Positions 1 to 8,642 of a stretch of 64,000 bases of DNA are shown in pieces. Positions within the stretch are counted from its first letter, which is position 1. Each line of letters opens with the position of its first letter. The stretch lies in assembly GCF_000174015.1 (NCBI RefSeq), contig NZ_ACFE01000001.1, positions 434,001 to 498,000 of the forward strand, given 5' to 3'. This DNA comes from Lancefieldella rimae ATCC 49626. Its GTDB lineage: Bacteria > Actinomycetota > Coriobacteriia > Coriobacteriales > Atopobiaceae. A model generated the notes under the pieces. That model was not told the origin of the DNA. It saw only the letters and a list, made by a program, of their open reading frames with translations, and did not search any database. A program made the position numbers and the translations under genes.

Positions 1-1
1 T

Positions 2-853
2 GCCTGTCTCATCTATGTTGCATGGGACACGTTTATGGGCGGATCGGGTACCGTACCTGATGTAACTTCCATTCTTTCACGCGCATTTCGTCTTTCATGG
101 GTCGCGCTCGCGCCTGCCATTTTGGTAGTTGTTCTTGCCCTTTTGAAGGTCGATGTCATTATTACCATGCTCTCCAGCCTCCTGCTCGCCTGCGGCATCT
201 GTATCTTTGTCCAGCACGTTCCCATCATAGAGCTCCCTCAGATCCTGCTTTTTGGTCTACGCGCCCCGGGAGCAACCGTCGCCAACATGGTCAATGGCGG
301 CGGAGTATTCTCGATGCTGAATGTGGTATTTATCGTAGCTATTTCTTCAAGTTACGCAGGTCTTTTCCAAAGCACGCACCTGCTTCGACGTATGTGCGAG
401 ATGGTCGCTGACCTAAGCGATAAGTCAACACCCTTCTTGAGCATCCTTATTACCAGCATGTTTACTTCAATGGTCTCCTGTAATCAAACACTTGCCATCA
501 TGTTGACCAACAACCTTTGCGAGCATACGGAAAAATCTTCAAGCGCACTTGCCCTTGATATCGAGAATAGCGCCGTTATCTTGGCTCCTTTGGTTCCCTG
601 GTCCATCTCAAACATCTCGGTACTTTCCGCTATTGGTGCGCCCTCCATGAGCCTTCTGGCAGCATCATTTTTGTATCTGTTGCCTCTGTGGTCGTTGGGG
701 ATTTCCATTTGGCTGCACCATCGCCCCGAGAATATCAATTGCCGCCGCGCTCACTTACTTGGACTTTCTGCTGATGATGTAGCATCTTCTTCGCTGGCAC
801 AGACACATCAAGGAGTCAATGTGGAGAAGTGCTTGGAAGTTCAAACAGCATAA
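2..853 (+). CDS. NhaC-type Na+/H+ antiporter, C-terminal part
   Basis: Partial gene: the reading frame is open to the left edge, so the true start lies outside the window; the first ATG inside (position 35) is internal. The visible 280 or so residues hold about six hydrophobic segments and the GSGTVP stretch near the beginning that fits the NhaC antiporter family, which exchanges cytoplasmic Na+ for external H+ in the membrane. The tail after the last membrane segment is hydrophilic. A short GGCTACA/TGTAGCC hairpin (854-879) follows the stop but has no T run, so it is not a convincing terminator. It converges on hisS. Another ion-transporter-superfamily carrier is possible. Confidence 0.8.
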   Translation, partial: ACLIYVAWDTFMGGSGTVPDVTSILSRAFRLSWVALAPAILVVVLALLKVDVIITMLSSLLLACGICIFVQHVPIIELPQILLFGLRAPGATVANMVNGGGVFSMLNVVFIVAISSSYAGLFQSTHLLRRMCEMVADLSDKSTPFLSILITSMFTSMVSCNQTLAIMLTNNLCEHTEKSSSALALDIENSAVILAPLVPWSISNISVLSAIGAPSMSLLAASFLYLLPLWSLGISIWLHHRPENINCRRAHLLGLSADDVASSSLAQTHQGVNVEKCLEVQTA

Positions 854-1443
854 GGCTACAAAGATTTTACTGTGTAGCCATACTAGATAGCTCCTTATGA
901 ACTTTTCAAGCGTTTTACTGTTTGTGTATATTTTAAGCTTCAGGCTTTGCCTTTGCTCTTCGATCCTTCGGAATGCAAGCCGCTCTTCACCTGCGCCTTG
1001 CTTCTCGCCTTTGCTTCTCTTCCCTTACTTCGCTCTGTCTTTAAAACCACCACTAAATAAAATATTTCCGAATTTCGCTCTATCTGCACGTTTAGTGGTG
1101 GTTTTTTCCGGAAAAACGATGTTTAGTGGTGGTTTTTCCGGGATTTGAGCGTTTAGTGGTGATTTGATTCACCACTAAAGAGCCATTTTTTCCACGAAGT
1201 TATTTGCTCGTGCTTCTCATTAAATATATCGTCAGAATCGGCATACATCATTGCGCCTCCACATCCACACTACTGGAAAGATGCCGAGAAGACCTTGGTT
1301 GAAAGTTAAGCATTTAAGGGATGAGGTTCTCTAACGAATCAGGCTGGTCGTGTGGGCCTCTGTCGTACAGATACTCATATTCCGACACCAACTTCACTCG
1401 AATCTCCAGGCAATTCTCGCCATTTGAGCCGGAAGTCTCAAAG
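854..1443. repeat. Gene-free convergent spacer with phased TTTAGTGGTGG repeats
   Basis: No credible gene lies here. The unit TTTAGTGGTGGTTTT starts at 1091 and 1122, with a variant (TTTAGTGGTGATTTG) at 1152, so the period is 31 then 30 bp. Its reverse complement occurs at 1043-1057 (AAAACCACCACTAAA) and again at 1169-1179, where it pairs with the third unit as a hairpin (1152-1162 with 1169-1179). The spacer lies between two convergent gene ends. The motif CTTCTCG is at 1001 and CGAGAAG at 1285. The regular spacing of about three helical turns suggests a protein-binding array or a BIME-like element. Confidence 0.75.
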
Positions 1444-2757
1444 CTACGCCAAGCGCTGACGTACCTCTTCAACAAGTCGATCTGCAGGAACCTGTATCTG
1501 CTCGTGAGTTGTCATATCTCGAAGAGTCGCCACTCCTGCAGCCACCTCATCGGGCCCCAGCACCACACAAAGCTTTGCCCCCAGTTTATCCGCCTGCTTG
1601 AACTGAGCTTTGAGAGAGCGGCCTGTACGATCGGCTTCCGTGCGGATACCGGCACCACGAAGTGCGAGTACGACAGAAAATGCCTCACGCGCTTCTTCGG
1701 CAGAAGTAGTTGCAACGTACACGCAACAAGGAGCTGCGATATCCGTTTCAATGCCCTGCGCCGCCAACGCCAACATGATGCGCTCAAAGCCGACGGCAAA
1801 GCCCACGCCCGGCGTAGGCTTTCCACCTTCAAGCTCCATAAGACCATCGTATCGGCCGCCACCACCGATGGCACCGATACCCGCATCCAACGCCTCAACC
1901 TCAAAAACGGTGCGCGTGTAGTAATCGAGACCGCGCACCAGCGTTGGATCTTCAACATACGCAATACCGGCTGCATCAAGATATGCTTTGACCTGCTCAT
2001 AATGCGCTCGACAGTCGTCGCAGAGATTGTCGGAAATGAGAGGCGCGTCTTTCATGACGGCTTGACAGCTCTCGTTTTTACAGTCAAAGGCGCGGAGCGG
2101 ATTGATCTCGGCGCGCTCAATGCAGTCGTCACACATGCGGTCCGCATGATCAAGAATGAACTGCTTGACCTTCTCGCGATATGCCGGACGGCATTCAGCA
2201 TCCCCCATGGAATTAATCATGAGTTTCAGGCGAGATGTATCAAAGCCCAGCTCTTTAAAAAACTGCATGAGCATAATAATGGACTCGGCATCAGCGGCGG
2301 GATCCGACGCACCAAGCCACTCAACACCTACTTGGTGGAACTGACGAAGCCGCCCCTTTTGCGGGCGCTCCCCGCGAAACATGGCTTCGGCATACCACAT
2401 CTTGGCCGGAGCGGCTCCTTGCGGCACAAAGTTATGCTCAACTGCCGCACGTACGACGCCGGCGGTTCCCTCAGGACGCATAGCCATGCGCTGGCGGGGC
2501 TTCAATCCCGCCTCACTGCCCGAGGCCAGCAAATCTTCCATAAGCGCACCGGAAAACACGCGGAACATCTCTTTGCGCACGACATCGGTAGACTCACCAA
2601 TACCATGGACAAAGGTATCCACCTGTTCTATGGCCGGTGTCTCGATGCGATCAAATCCATACGTACCAAATAGATGACGCGCTATATCTTGCATACGCTC
2701 CCACGAGCGCATATAGCCGCCATACAAATCCTCGGTACCCTGAATTCGCTGCCCCAT
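1444..2757 (-). CDS. hisS: Histidyl-tRNA synthetase
   Basis: Class II aminoacyl-tRNA synthetase that charges tRNA-His in the cytosol. About 437 residues, the usual size. It starts MGQRIQGTEDLYG, shows the class II motif 2 region (FRGERPQKGRLRQFHQVGVE), the histidine-specific RGLDYYTRTVFE and GGGRYDGL stretches, and ends with an anticodon-binding domain. I chose the ATG at 2757 because AGGAGG lies four bases upstream; the ATG 15 bases earlier has no ribosome binding site and would place AGGAGG inside the gene. It is divergent from the suf operon. The usual partner aspS is not next to it. Confidence 0.97.
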   Translation of the reverse strand: MGQRIQGTEDLYGGYMRSWERMQDIARHLFGTYGFDRIETPAIEQVDTFVHGIGESTDVVRKEMFRVFSGALMEDLLASGSEAGLKPRQRMAMRPEGTAGVVRAAVEHNFVPQGAAPAKMWYAEAMFRGERPQKGRLRQFHQVGVEWLGASDPAADAESIIMLMQFFKELGFDTSRLKLMINSMGDAECRPAYREKVKQFILDHADRMCDDCIERAEINPLRAFDCKNESCQAVMKDAPLISDNLCDDCRAHYEQVKAYLDAAGIAYVEDPTLVRGLDYYTRTVFEVEALDAGIGAIGGGGRYDGLMELEGGKPTPGVGFAVGFERIMLALAAQGIETDIAAPCCVYVATTSAEEAREAFSVVLALRGAGIRTEADRTGRSLKAQFKQADKLGAKLCVVLGPDEVAAGVATLRDMTTHEQIQVPADRLVEEVRQRLA

Positions 2758-2835
2758 GTGTCCTCCTGTCATAATTCACAGATGGTGAAAGTATACCCGC
2801 ATACAAAAATGGTTGCATAAAAGATCGCTTCATTT

Positions 2836-2869
2836 TTCGATAAATTACGACAGGATTCGATAAATTACG
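2836..2869. promoter_or_regulatory. Direct-repeat operator candidate upstream of suf
   Basis: Two exact copies of TTCGATAAATTACG lie at 2836-2849 and 2856-2869, a period of 20 bp or about two helical turns, so a protein could bind both on one DNA face. They sit between divergent hisS and sufC, just upstream of A/T-rich promoter-like sequence. The sixth gene of the suf operon encodes an Rrf2/IscR-like regulator, the obvious candidate ligand. The repeats are seen; the regulator assignment is inference. Confidence 0.5.
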
Positions 2870-2878
2870 CCGGAAGAC

Positions 2879-2906
2879 TTGTTTTTTAATTCCTATAATT
2901 TAGTAT
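2879..2906 (+). promoter_or_regulatory. Putative suf operon promoter
   Basis: TTGTTT at 2879-2884 and TAGTAT at 2901-2906 have a 16-base spacer; a perfect TATAAT at 2894-2899 lies between them but lacks a good -35 partner. Either could serve sufC, whose ATG is about 90 bases downstream. The duplicated TTCGATAAATTACG sites lie immediately upstream. Which -10 is used cannot be decided from sequence. Confidence 0.35.
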
Positions 2907-2995
2907 GAATTAGTCAACCTTCGGGTATGACTCAATCGCCATACATGTGCACTAACCGACCCAGGGTTTTGTGCATAACGATACGGGAGAGATAT

Positions 2996-3793
2996 ATGAC
3001 AGATGAACTTCTCCGCATAAGCGGTATTTCTGCAGGTACAGAGGACAAGCCCATCCTGCATGACATTAACCTTACAATCGGCCTTGGTGAGACCCATGTG
3101 CTTATGGGGCCAAACGGCGCAGGCAAATCAACGCTTGGCCGCGTTGTTATGGGAGATCCAACGTATAGCACCACCTCAGGTACCATCCTGTTTGACAACC
3201 AAGACATCACGGACTTTTCTCCCGATAAGCGCTCGCTTGCCGGTATTTTTCTTTCCTATCAGTCACCGGTTGAGATTCCCGGTGTGCCTCTCTATTCTTT
3301 TTTACGTACCATTACGCAAATGCGTCCGGAGCTCAAAACAACCGCGCGCAATTTCCGTAAGCGCGTCGGAGAAATTTCCAACCGGCTTGAGCTTGATCAG
3401 AGCTTCTTGATGCGTGAGCTGAACGTAGGCTTTTCAGGTGGCGAGAAGAAAAAGATTGAGATGCTCCAACTTCTGCTTCTGCAGCCAAAGCTTGCCATTC
3501 TTGACGAAACCGATTCCGGCTTGGACATTGATGCACTTGCGGTCGTTTCTCGTGGTATTGAGGCCTACCGCACGTCCTGTAACGGCTCGCTGTTGGTCAT
3601 TACCCACAATACGCGCATTCTTGAGCGCCTTGATGTGGATCGCACACACGTCATGGTTAAAGGTCATCTGGTAGCTGATGGCCCGGCTTCCCTTATTGAC
3701 GAGATTAATCGCAGCGGGTTTGAGCAGTTTGAGAAAGACGTGGCTACAAAAGAGGAGAATGGCGAAGTTTCCAAAGGCGGTGTCAGCGAGTGA
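2996..3793 (+). CDS. sufC: Fe-S cluster assembly ATPase SufC
   Basis: Cytosolic ABC-type ATPase of the SufBCD scaffold, which uses ATP binding and hydrolysis to drive Fe-S cluster assembly on SufB/SufD. 265 residues. Walker A GPNGAGKS is at residues 38-45, the ABC signature region reads FSGGEKKKIEMLQ and the Walker B is LAILDETDSGLD. The SufC-type VEIPGVPLYSFLR stretch is present. I chose ATG 2996 (MTDELLRISG) with GGGAGAG just upstream; an in-frame ATG at 2927 would add an unlike leader with no ribosome site. First gene of the suf operon; its TGA overlaps the GTG of sufB by four bases, implying translational coupling. Confidence 0.96.
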   Translation: MTDELLRISGISAGTEDKPILHDINLTIGLGETHVLMGPNGAGKSTLGRVVMGDPTYSTTSGTILFDNQDITDFSPDKRSLAGIFLSYQSPVEIPGVPLYSFLRTITQMRPELKTTARNFRKRVGEISNRLELDQSFLMRELNVGFSGGEKKKIEMLQLLLLQPKLAILDETDSGLDIDALAVVSRGIEAYRTSCNGSLLVITHNTRILERLDVDRTHVMVKGHLVADGPASLIDEINRSGFEQFEKDVATKEENGEVSKGGVSE

Positions 3794-5208
3794 GCGAGAA
3801 AAAGCGGTCTCAGGTCGCTGATATTAACCGCTCCCTGTATGACTTCACCAAGTCCGAAGAGGGCTACGAGCGTTACGCAGACGGCCTTACGCCAGAGATT
3901 GTACGTACCATTTCAGCAAAAAAAGACGAGCCGGAATGGATGCTCCAGTTCCGACTTTCGGCGCTGGAAACCTATCACACCCGCGACATGGCATCCAACT
4001 GGGGCCCGTCCATTACCGGTCTTGATATGGATCATATTTCCACGTACGTCTCGCCAAAGACCAAACAGTCAAACAACTGGGATGATGTTCCCGAAGACAT
4101 TCGCGACACCTTTGAGCGTTTGGGCATCCCCAAAGCGGAAGCGGAGAGCCTTGCCGGCGTAGGGGCGCAGTACGATTCCGAGATCGTCTATCACAACATG
4201 CGCAAAGAGGTTGCCGAACAGGGCGTTATCTACACCACCATTGAAGATGCCTTACATGATCCCAAGTGGGAGCCGGTGGTCAAGCAGTACTTCGGTACCC
4301 TCATTCCTCCCGCCGACCACAAATTTGCGGCACTTCACTATGCCGTTTGGTCGGGCGGATCCTTTGTCTATGTGCCCGCCGGCGTGAGCCTTGACTATCC
4401 GCTGCAAAGCTATTTTCGCCTGAATGCACAGGGCGCCGGACAATTTGAGCATACACTCATTATTGTCGAGAAGGGTGCTGACCTGCACTTTATTGAAGGT
4501 TGTTCCGCACCGAAATACTATGCCGCCAATCTTCATGCAGGAGCCGTTGAGCTTTTTGTTAAAGACGGGGCAAGACTTCGCTATTCGACCATCGAAAACT
4601 GGTCCAAGAATATGTACAACCTCAACACCAAGCGTGCGCTCGTTGGCTCCGATGCCCGCATGGAGTGGGTCTCCGGTTCTTTTGGAAGCCACGTCTCTTA
4701 TCTCTATCCGTCTACCATTCTCAACGGCGACCGCTCCAACTGCGACTTTACCGGCATTACCTTTGCCGGTGCCACCCAGGATTTGGATACCGGTTGCAAG
4801 GTCATCATCAACGGCGCCGACAATACGGCATCGGTTGATACGAAATCCATCTCCAAAGACGGTGGCGTCAATACCTTCCGTTCCGCCGTTACCATTGGCC
4901 GCAAAGCTGCCAACGCACGTGTATCCGTTTCTTGTCAGTCACTCATGCTGGACGACATCAGCCGTTCGGACACCATCCCCGAGATGGACGTGAGAAACGC
5001 TACCGCACAGGTTGGACATGAGGCTACCATCGGTCGCATTTCTGACGACACCATCCTCTACCTCATGAGTCGTGGCTGCTCTGAGGCTGAAGCACGCACG
5101 ATGGTGGTAAATGGCTTTGCAAATCCCGTTTCAAAGGAACTTCCTATGGAATATGCCGTTGAGATGAATAATCTCATCAAACTCGAGATGGAAGGGGCGA
5201 TTGGCTAA
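3790..5208 (+). CDS. sufB: Fe-S cluster assembly scaffold SufB
   Basis: Core scaffold subunit of SufBCD on which the nascent Fe-S cluster forms from SufS/SufU sulfur. 472 residues, the normal family size. The N-terminal YDFTKSEEGYERYADGLTPE and the beta-helical core with EGCSAPKYYAANLHAG and DTKSISKDGG are diagnostic. GTG start inside the sufC stop (GTGA overlap). sufD follows with a one-base TAATG overlap, so sufC, sufB and sufD should be made in fixed ratio. Confidence 0.97.
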   Translation: MSEKKRSQVADINRSLYDFTKSEEGYERYADGLTPEIVRTISAKKDEPEWMLQFRLSALETYHTRDMASNWGPSITGLDMDHISTYVSPKTKQSNNWDDVPEDIRDTFERLGIPKAEAESLAGVGAQYDSEIVYHNMRKEVAEQGVIYTTIEDALHDPKWEPVVKQYFGTLIPPADHKFAALHYAVWSGGSFVYVPAGVSLDYPLQSYFRLNAQGAGQFEHTLIIVEKGADLHFIEGCSAPKYYAANLHAGAVELFVKDGARLRYSTIENWSKNMYNLNTKRALVGSDARMEWVSGSFGSHVSYLYPSTILNGDRSNCDFTGITFAGATQDLDTGCKVIINGADNTASVDTKSISKDGGVNTFRSAVTIGRKAANARVSVSCQSLMLDDISRSDTIPEMDVRNATAQVGHEATIGRISDDTILYLMSRGCSEAEARTMVVNGFANPVSKELPMEYAVEMNNLIKLEMEGAIG

Positions 5209-6368
5209 TGACTGTGCACACGGCCGAACATATCCGTATTAAATCTGCCAACGTTCCCCCTGCGCAAACATGGAACCGTCTTCGTGCCAACTCTCTTGCA
5301 CTGACCGTCCCCAAAACGCCTGATGCGGGAACGGTATACCTTCCGCTCCCCCGTCTCTTTGAGCGTATTGAATGTGGCATGGGGCCCGAAGTTACCAACT
5401 ACATAGACTCGCAAGTCTTTGAGGCCACCTACCATGAGGTTCCTGCTCACACCACACGTAAAGAGCCGATTGTCATCTCCGTCTCAGCCGCCGAAAACGA
5501 ATGCACCAATACCGGCGTTATGGTACGCGAGGGTGCGGAAGCAACCATTGTCGTTGTCGCACGCGCCGGCGAGAAGAACACCGAGACTGCAGCCGATAAC
5601 ACCGGCGCAAAAGCCAATGCGGAAGCTGACGCTCCGGCAACAAGCGCCGCACTCGTGCGTATCGTTGCAGAGAAACACGCACGCATACATCTTGTGGAAA
5701 TGCTCGGTATTGACGATGACCAGCAACATCTTGAAAGTGTTGGTATTGAAGCTCATGAAGATGCCGTTTGTGACGTGCGCCAATACGCACTTGGCGGAGG
5801 CGCCGTCGGCATGGGACTTGCGGTTAACCTTGTGGGCAACCGAGCTCGCCTTGATCTGAACAACCGCTACCACGCCTGCCACGAGGAACTTCTCGACATC
5901 AACCACGTTGCTCGTATGCGCGGATGCGCAACGCGCGCCGAAATTGCCGAATCGGGAATTCTGAACGATTCTGCGCGTAAAACCTTGCGCGCCACCATCG
6001 ACCTTATCCGCGGCTCAAAAGATGCCAAAGGCAACGAGGCCGAAACGGTGCAGATTTTAGGCGACGGCGTTGTCAATAAAACCATGCCGGTCATTCTCTG
6101 TGACGAGGATAACGTCGCCGGTAACCACGGTGCCACCATCGGCTCTGTCTCCCCTGAGCAGATTGAATATCTGCAGGCTCGCGGTCTTTCTCGCCACGAA
6201 GCAGAGCTCCTTTTTGTGCGCGCCCTCTTTGAAGACGCCATCATTCATGCACCCGAGGCTCTCTCTCACACCGTTGCGGTTGAGCGTGCCGAGAAGGTCT
6301 TAGGGGCCGATGTTGCTCATGACTTTGACGATGCCACCGAGGCAACCTTTGGAGGCGACAAGGCATGA
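5208..6368 (+). CDS. sufD: Fe-S cluster assembly protein SufD
   Basis: Second beta-helix subunit of the SufBCD complex, paralogous to SufB. 386 residues. The C-terminal half is typical (GCATRAEIAESGILN, EDNVAGNHGATIGS, EIEYLQARGLSRHEAELLFVRA-type end), while residues about 115-145 carry an Ala/Glu/Asn-rich low-complexity insert. ATG overlaps the sufB stop by one base and the sufD stop overlaps the sufS ATG by four (ATGA). The order C-B-D-S-U differs from the Bacillus order C-D-S-U-B. Confidence 0.93.
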   Translation: MTVHTAEHIRIKSANVPPAQTWNRLRANSLALTVPKTPDAGTVYLPLPRLFERIECGMGPEVTNYIDSQVFEATYHEVPAHTTRKEPIVISVSAAENECTNTGVMVREGAEATIVVVARAGEKNTETAADNTGAKANAEADAPATSAALVRIVAEKHARIHLVEMLGIDDDQQHLESVGIEAHEDAVCDVRQYALGGGAVGMGLAVNLVGNRARLDLNNRYHACHEELLDINHVARMRGCATRAEIAESGILNDSARKTLRATIDLIRGSKDAKGNEAETVQILGDGVVNKTMPVILCDEDNVAGNHGATIGSVSPEQIEYLQARGLSRHEAELLFVRALFEDAIIHAPEALSHTVAVERAEKVLGADVAHDFDDATEATFGGDKA

Positions 6369-7654
6369 CAGCTGACCGTTTGAGCTCATCAGAACTGACC
6401 TCTTCAGAACTGACTGAGATTGCCGATAACCCCTATAAAAAGGATTTTCCTCTTCTGGCGCAAAATCCTGAAATTGCGTATTTGGACAGCGCTGCAACTT
6501 CTCAGCGCCCCAGTAGCGTCATTGAAGCGCAGAAACACTTTTACGAGGCCATCAACGCAAACGCCCTGCGCGGGCTCTACCGTCTTTCCGTTGATGCAAC
6601 CGCTGCTATTGAGGATGCTCGTAAGGCTTTGGCGCGCTTTATTGGAGCGGTAGATGCCGATGGCACCCCACGTGACCGCGAGATTATTTTTACACGCAAT
6701 ACATCGGAATCGCTCAATCTCGTGGCATCAAGCCTTGGGCGTCTTGTGCTCAAACCCGGCGATGACGTTGTTATTTCTATCATGGAACATCACTCCAACA
6801 TCATCCCCTGGCAGCAAATTTGTGCTCAAACCGGTGCTCGCCTTGTCTATCTGCGTATGAATGATGCCTTTGAGATTACGCAAGAAGAGCTCGAATCAAA
6901 AATCACCGAGCGCGCAAAGATTGTTTCGGTTACTCAGGTATCCAATGTCCTCGGAGTTTCCAACGATATCTCTGCCATTGCGAGACGCGCGCACGCTATG
7001 GGTGCGTATATGGTAGTCGACGCCGCTCAGTCAGCGCCTCATCTTCCCGTTGATGTTCGTACGCTTGATTGCGATCTTTTGGCCTTTTCGGCGCACAAGA
7101 TGTGTGGCCCCATGGGCATCGGCATACTGTGGGGAAAGGCCGACATACTTAACCGGATGCCTCCTTTCCTTACCGGCGGCGAGATGATCGATTCCGTTAC
7201 GGAAACCGGTGCCGTCTGGGCTCCCATCCCAGAGAAGTTTGAAGCGGGTACTCAAGACGGCGCAGGTATTTGCGCTACCGGAGAAGCCATTGCGTACCTT
7301 GAAGGATTGGGTATGGCAAACATTGAGAGGCGAGAAGCGCTTCTCGCCCGTTATCTCACCGAACGCCTTAATGAGCTGGAATTCATTGATATCATTGGAC
7401 CGCAAAACGGCGCAAGACACATCGGAGCCGTCTCCTTTAACGTGCGCGGTGTCCATCCACATGACGTTTCGTCCATTCTTGACATGGACAACGTGTGTAT
7501 CCGTGCCGGTCATCACTGCGCCGAGCCGCTTCTCACAGAGCTTGGTCAATCCAGCACCTGTCGCGCAAGTGTGGCATTCTATAATGACGCATCCGACATT
7601 GACCAACTTGTTTCCGGACTTGCACGCGTCTGGACTATCTTTAATGGCAACTAG
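6365..7654 (+). CDS. sufS: SufS-type cysteine desulfurase
   Basis: Group II PLP-dependent cysteine desulfurase that takes sulfur from cysteine as a persulfide and hands it to SufU. 429 residues. PLP lysine K245 in SAHKMCGPMG; catalytic C385 in RAGHHCAEPL, matching the RTGHHC loop of SufS enzymes; MEHHSNIIPW is also present. The coding sequence contains a perfect 20-bp palindrome (7329-7348) made of two inverted GCGAGAAG motifs. The stop region is triplicated (ATGGCAACT, 7644-7683). Confidence 0.96.
   Translation: MTADRLSSSELTSSELTEIADNPYKKDFPLLAQNPEIAYLDSAATSQRPSSVIEAQKHFYEAINANALRGLYRLSVDATAAIEDARKALARFIGAVDADGTPRDREIIFTRNTSESLNLVASSLGRLVLKPGDDVVISIMEHHSNIIPWQQICAQTGARLVYLRMNDAFEITQEELESKITERAKIVSVTQVSNVLGVSNDISAIARRAHAMGAYMVVDAAQSAPHLPVDVRTLDCDLLAFSAHKMCGPMGIGILWGKADILNRMPPFLTGGEMIDSVTETGAVWAPIPEKFEAGTQDGAGICATGEAIAYLEGLGMANIERREALLARYLTERLNELEFIDIIGPQNGARHIGAVSFNVRGVHPHDVSSILDMDNVCIRAGHHCAEPLLTELGQSSTCRASVAFYNDASDIDQLVSGLARVWTIFNGN
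7329..7348. repeat. Perfect palindrome of two GCGAGAAG motifs in sufS
   Basis: GGCGAGAAGC followed by its exact reverse complement, 20 bases in all, coding REALLAR in sufS. Two copies of the over-represented motif head to head. Confidence 0.85.
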
Positions 7655-7683
7655 GTGATGGCAACTAAGCTGTAATGGCAACT
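7644..7683 (+). repeat. ATGGCAACT triplicated across the sufS stop
   Basis: ATGGCAACT occurs at 7644-7652, 7658-7666 and 7675-7683. The first copy contains the last sufS codons and runs into its TAG. The copies create extra ATG codons in front of sufU, one of which (7675) is in frame with it. The true sufU start is probably downstream at 7711. This looks like a local tandem duplication at a gene junction. Confidence 0.7.
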
Positions 7684-7710
7684 GGGCTGGCTGAGGGAGA
7701 GCTAAACTAT

Positions 7711-8211
7711 ATGGCTGGTAACGACCTTTATAACGCAGAATTTATGGATCACGTCTCGCATCCTGACTATAAGTATGAGATGGAGCATCCAACCTATACG
7801 CATGAAGGCGTCAATCCCTCTTGCGGAGATGAGTTAACGTTTTCTGTTCGCCTTGCCGATGACGGCACTATTGCCGAGGCCGCATTCACCGGTCATGGAT
7901 GCGCCATCTCGCAGGCAAGTGCCGACATCATGAGCGATCTTATGGTTGGTCGCACACCCGCAGAGGCCATTGACCTCTGTCAACTCTTCGGACGCATGAT
8001 ACGTGGCGAGGAGACCGACGATACCGTGCTGGAAAAGCTGGAAGATGCCAACCTCCTTCACGACATTGCCCATATGCCCGCACGTGTGAAATGCGCCGAG
8101 CTTGCGTGGCGCACGCTGGAAGAAATGCTTGAGGCGCAACAGCAAGGCGACGGCACAAGTGCTGCCCCCCTATCCACCAGCGCAAAAGCTGCTTCTGAAG
8201 GCGGTAAGTAG
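7711..8211 (+). CDS. sufU: SufU-type sulfur-transfer / Fe-S scaffold protein
   Basis: Zinc-dependent partner of SufS that accepts persulfide sulfur for SufBCD. About 166 residues. The conserved cysteines sit in NPSCGDELTF, GHGCAISQAS and ARVKCAELAW, matching SufU rather than IscU because of the insert between the second and third cysteines. I chose ATG 7711 (MAGNDLYNAEFMDH), which aligns with the family start and has GAGGGAG 11 bases upstream; the in-frame ATG at 7675 lies in a duplicated junction repeat. The last 25 residues are Ala/Ser-rich. Confidence 0.92.
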   Translation: MAGNDLYNAEFMDHVSHPDYKYEMEHPTYTHEGVNPSCGDELTFSVRLADDGTIAEAAFTGHGCAISQASADIMSDLMVGRTPAEAIDLCQLFGRMIRGEETDDTVLEKLEDANLLHDIAHMPARVKCAELAWRTLEEMLEAQQQGDGTSAAPLSTSAKAASEGGK

Positions 8212-8213
8212 CC

Positions 8214-8642
8214 ATGGCAAACATGTTCTCCACAAAGGGCATGTATGCGTTACGTGCTATGGCGGATTTAGCCGTACATGACGGTTGGATCTCACTTGGC
8301 GACGTTTCCGAGCGTCAACATATCTCACGCAAATACCTTGAACAGGTCATTTCTCTTATGCACAAGGCCGGCTATGTTGAATCGCTGCGCGGAAAAGGCG
8401 GTGGATACCGGCTCACACGCAAGCCCGAGGAGTACACGCTTGGCGAGATTTTACGTGCCACCGAAGGAAATCTTGCTCCGGCATCTTGTCTCAATTGCAC
8501 AAATGAGACGCTCTGTCCTCAGATGGGTTCTTGCACCACCGTCAATATCTGGCGCGATCTTGGCAAAATGACCTCGAGCTTTTTGGATAGCAAAACCCTC
8601 GCCGATATTGCGTGGCATGAAGGGAATATACAAGCGCACTAA
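8214..8642 (+). CDS. Rrf2-family regulator, IscR-like, of the suf operon
   Basis: Winged-helix transcription factor that probably senses Fe-S status and controls this operon. 142 residues. The N-terminal HTH reads STKGMYALRAMADLAVHDG...ISRKYLEQVISLMHKAGYVES and the wing RGKGGGYRL. Cysteines 95, 101 and 107 have the CX5CX5C spacing of the IscR [2Fe-2S] ligands; C92 adds a fourth. It starts two bases after the sufU stop, so it is the last gene of the operon and may autoregulate it, perhaps through the direct repeats at 2836-2869. Cluster binding and target are inferred. Confidence 0.88.
   Translation: MANMFSTKGMYALRAMADLAVHDGWISLGDVSERQHISRKYLEQVISLMHKAGYVESLRGKGGGYRLTRKPEEYTLGEILRATEGNLAPASCLNCTNETLCPQMGSCTTVNIWRDLGKMTSSFLDSKTLADIAWHEGNIQAH

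Noticed and set aside
897-1148. 83-codon plus-strand frame
   Set aside because: Composed of the intergenic repeat array; no ribosome site and no family resemblance.
1321-2673. Long open frame (450 codons) on the plus strand opposite hisS
   Set aside because: Antisense to a clear hisS with all motifs; the product has no domain-like features. Shadow frame.
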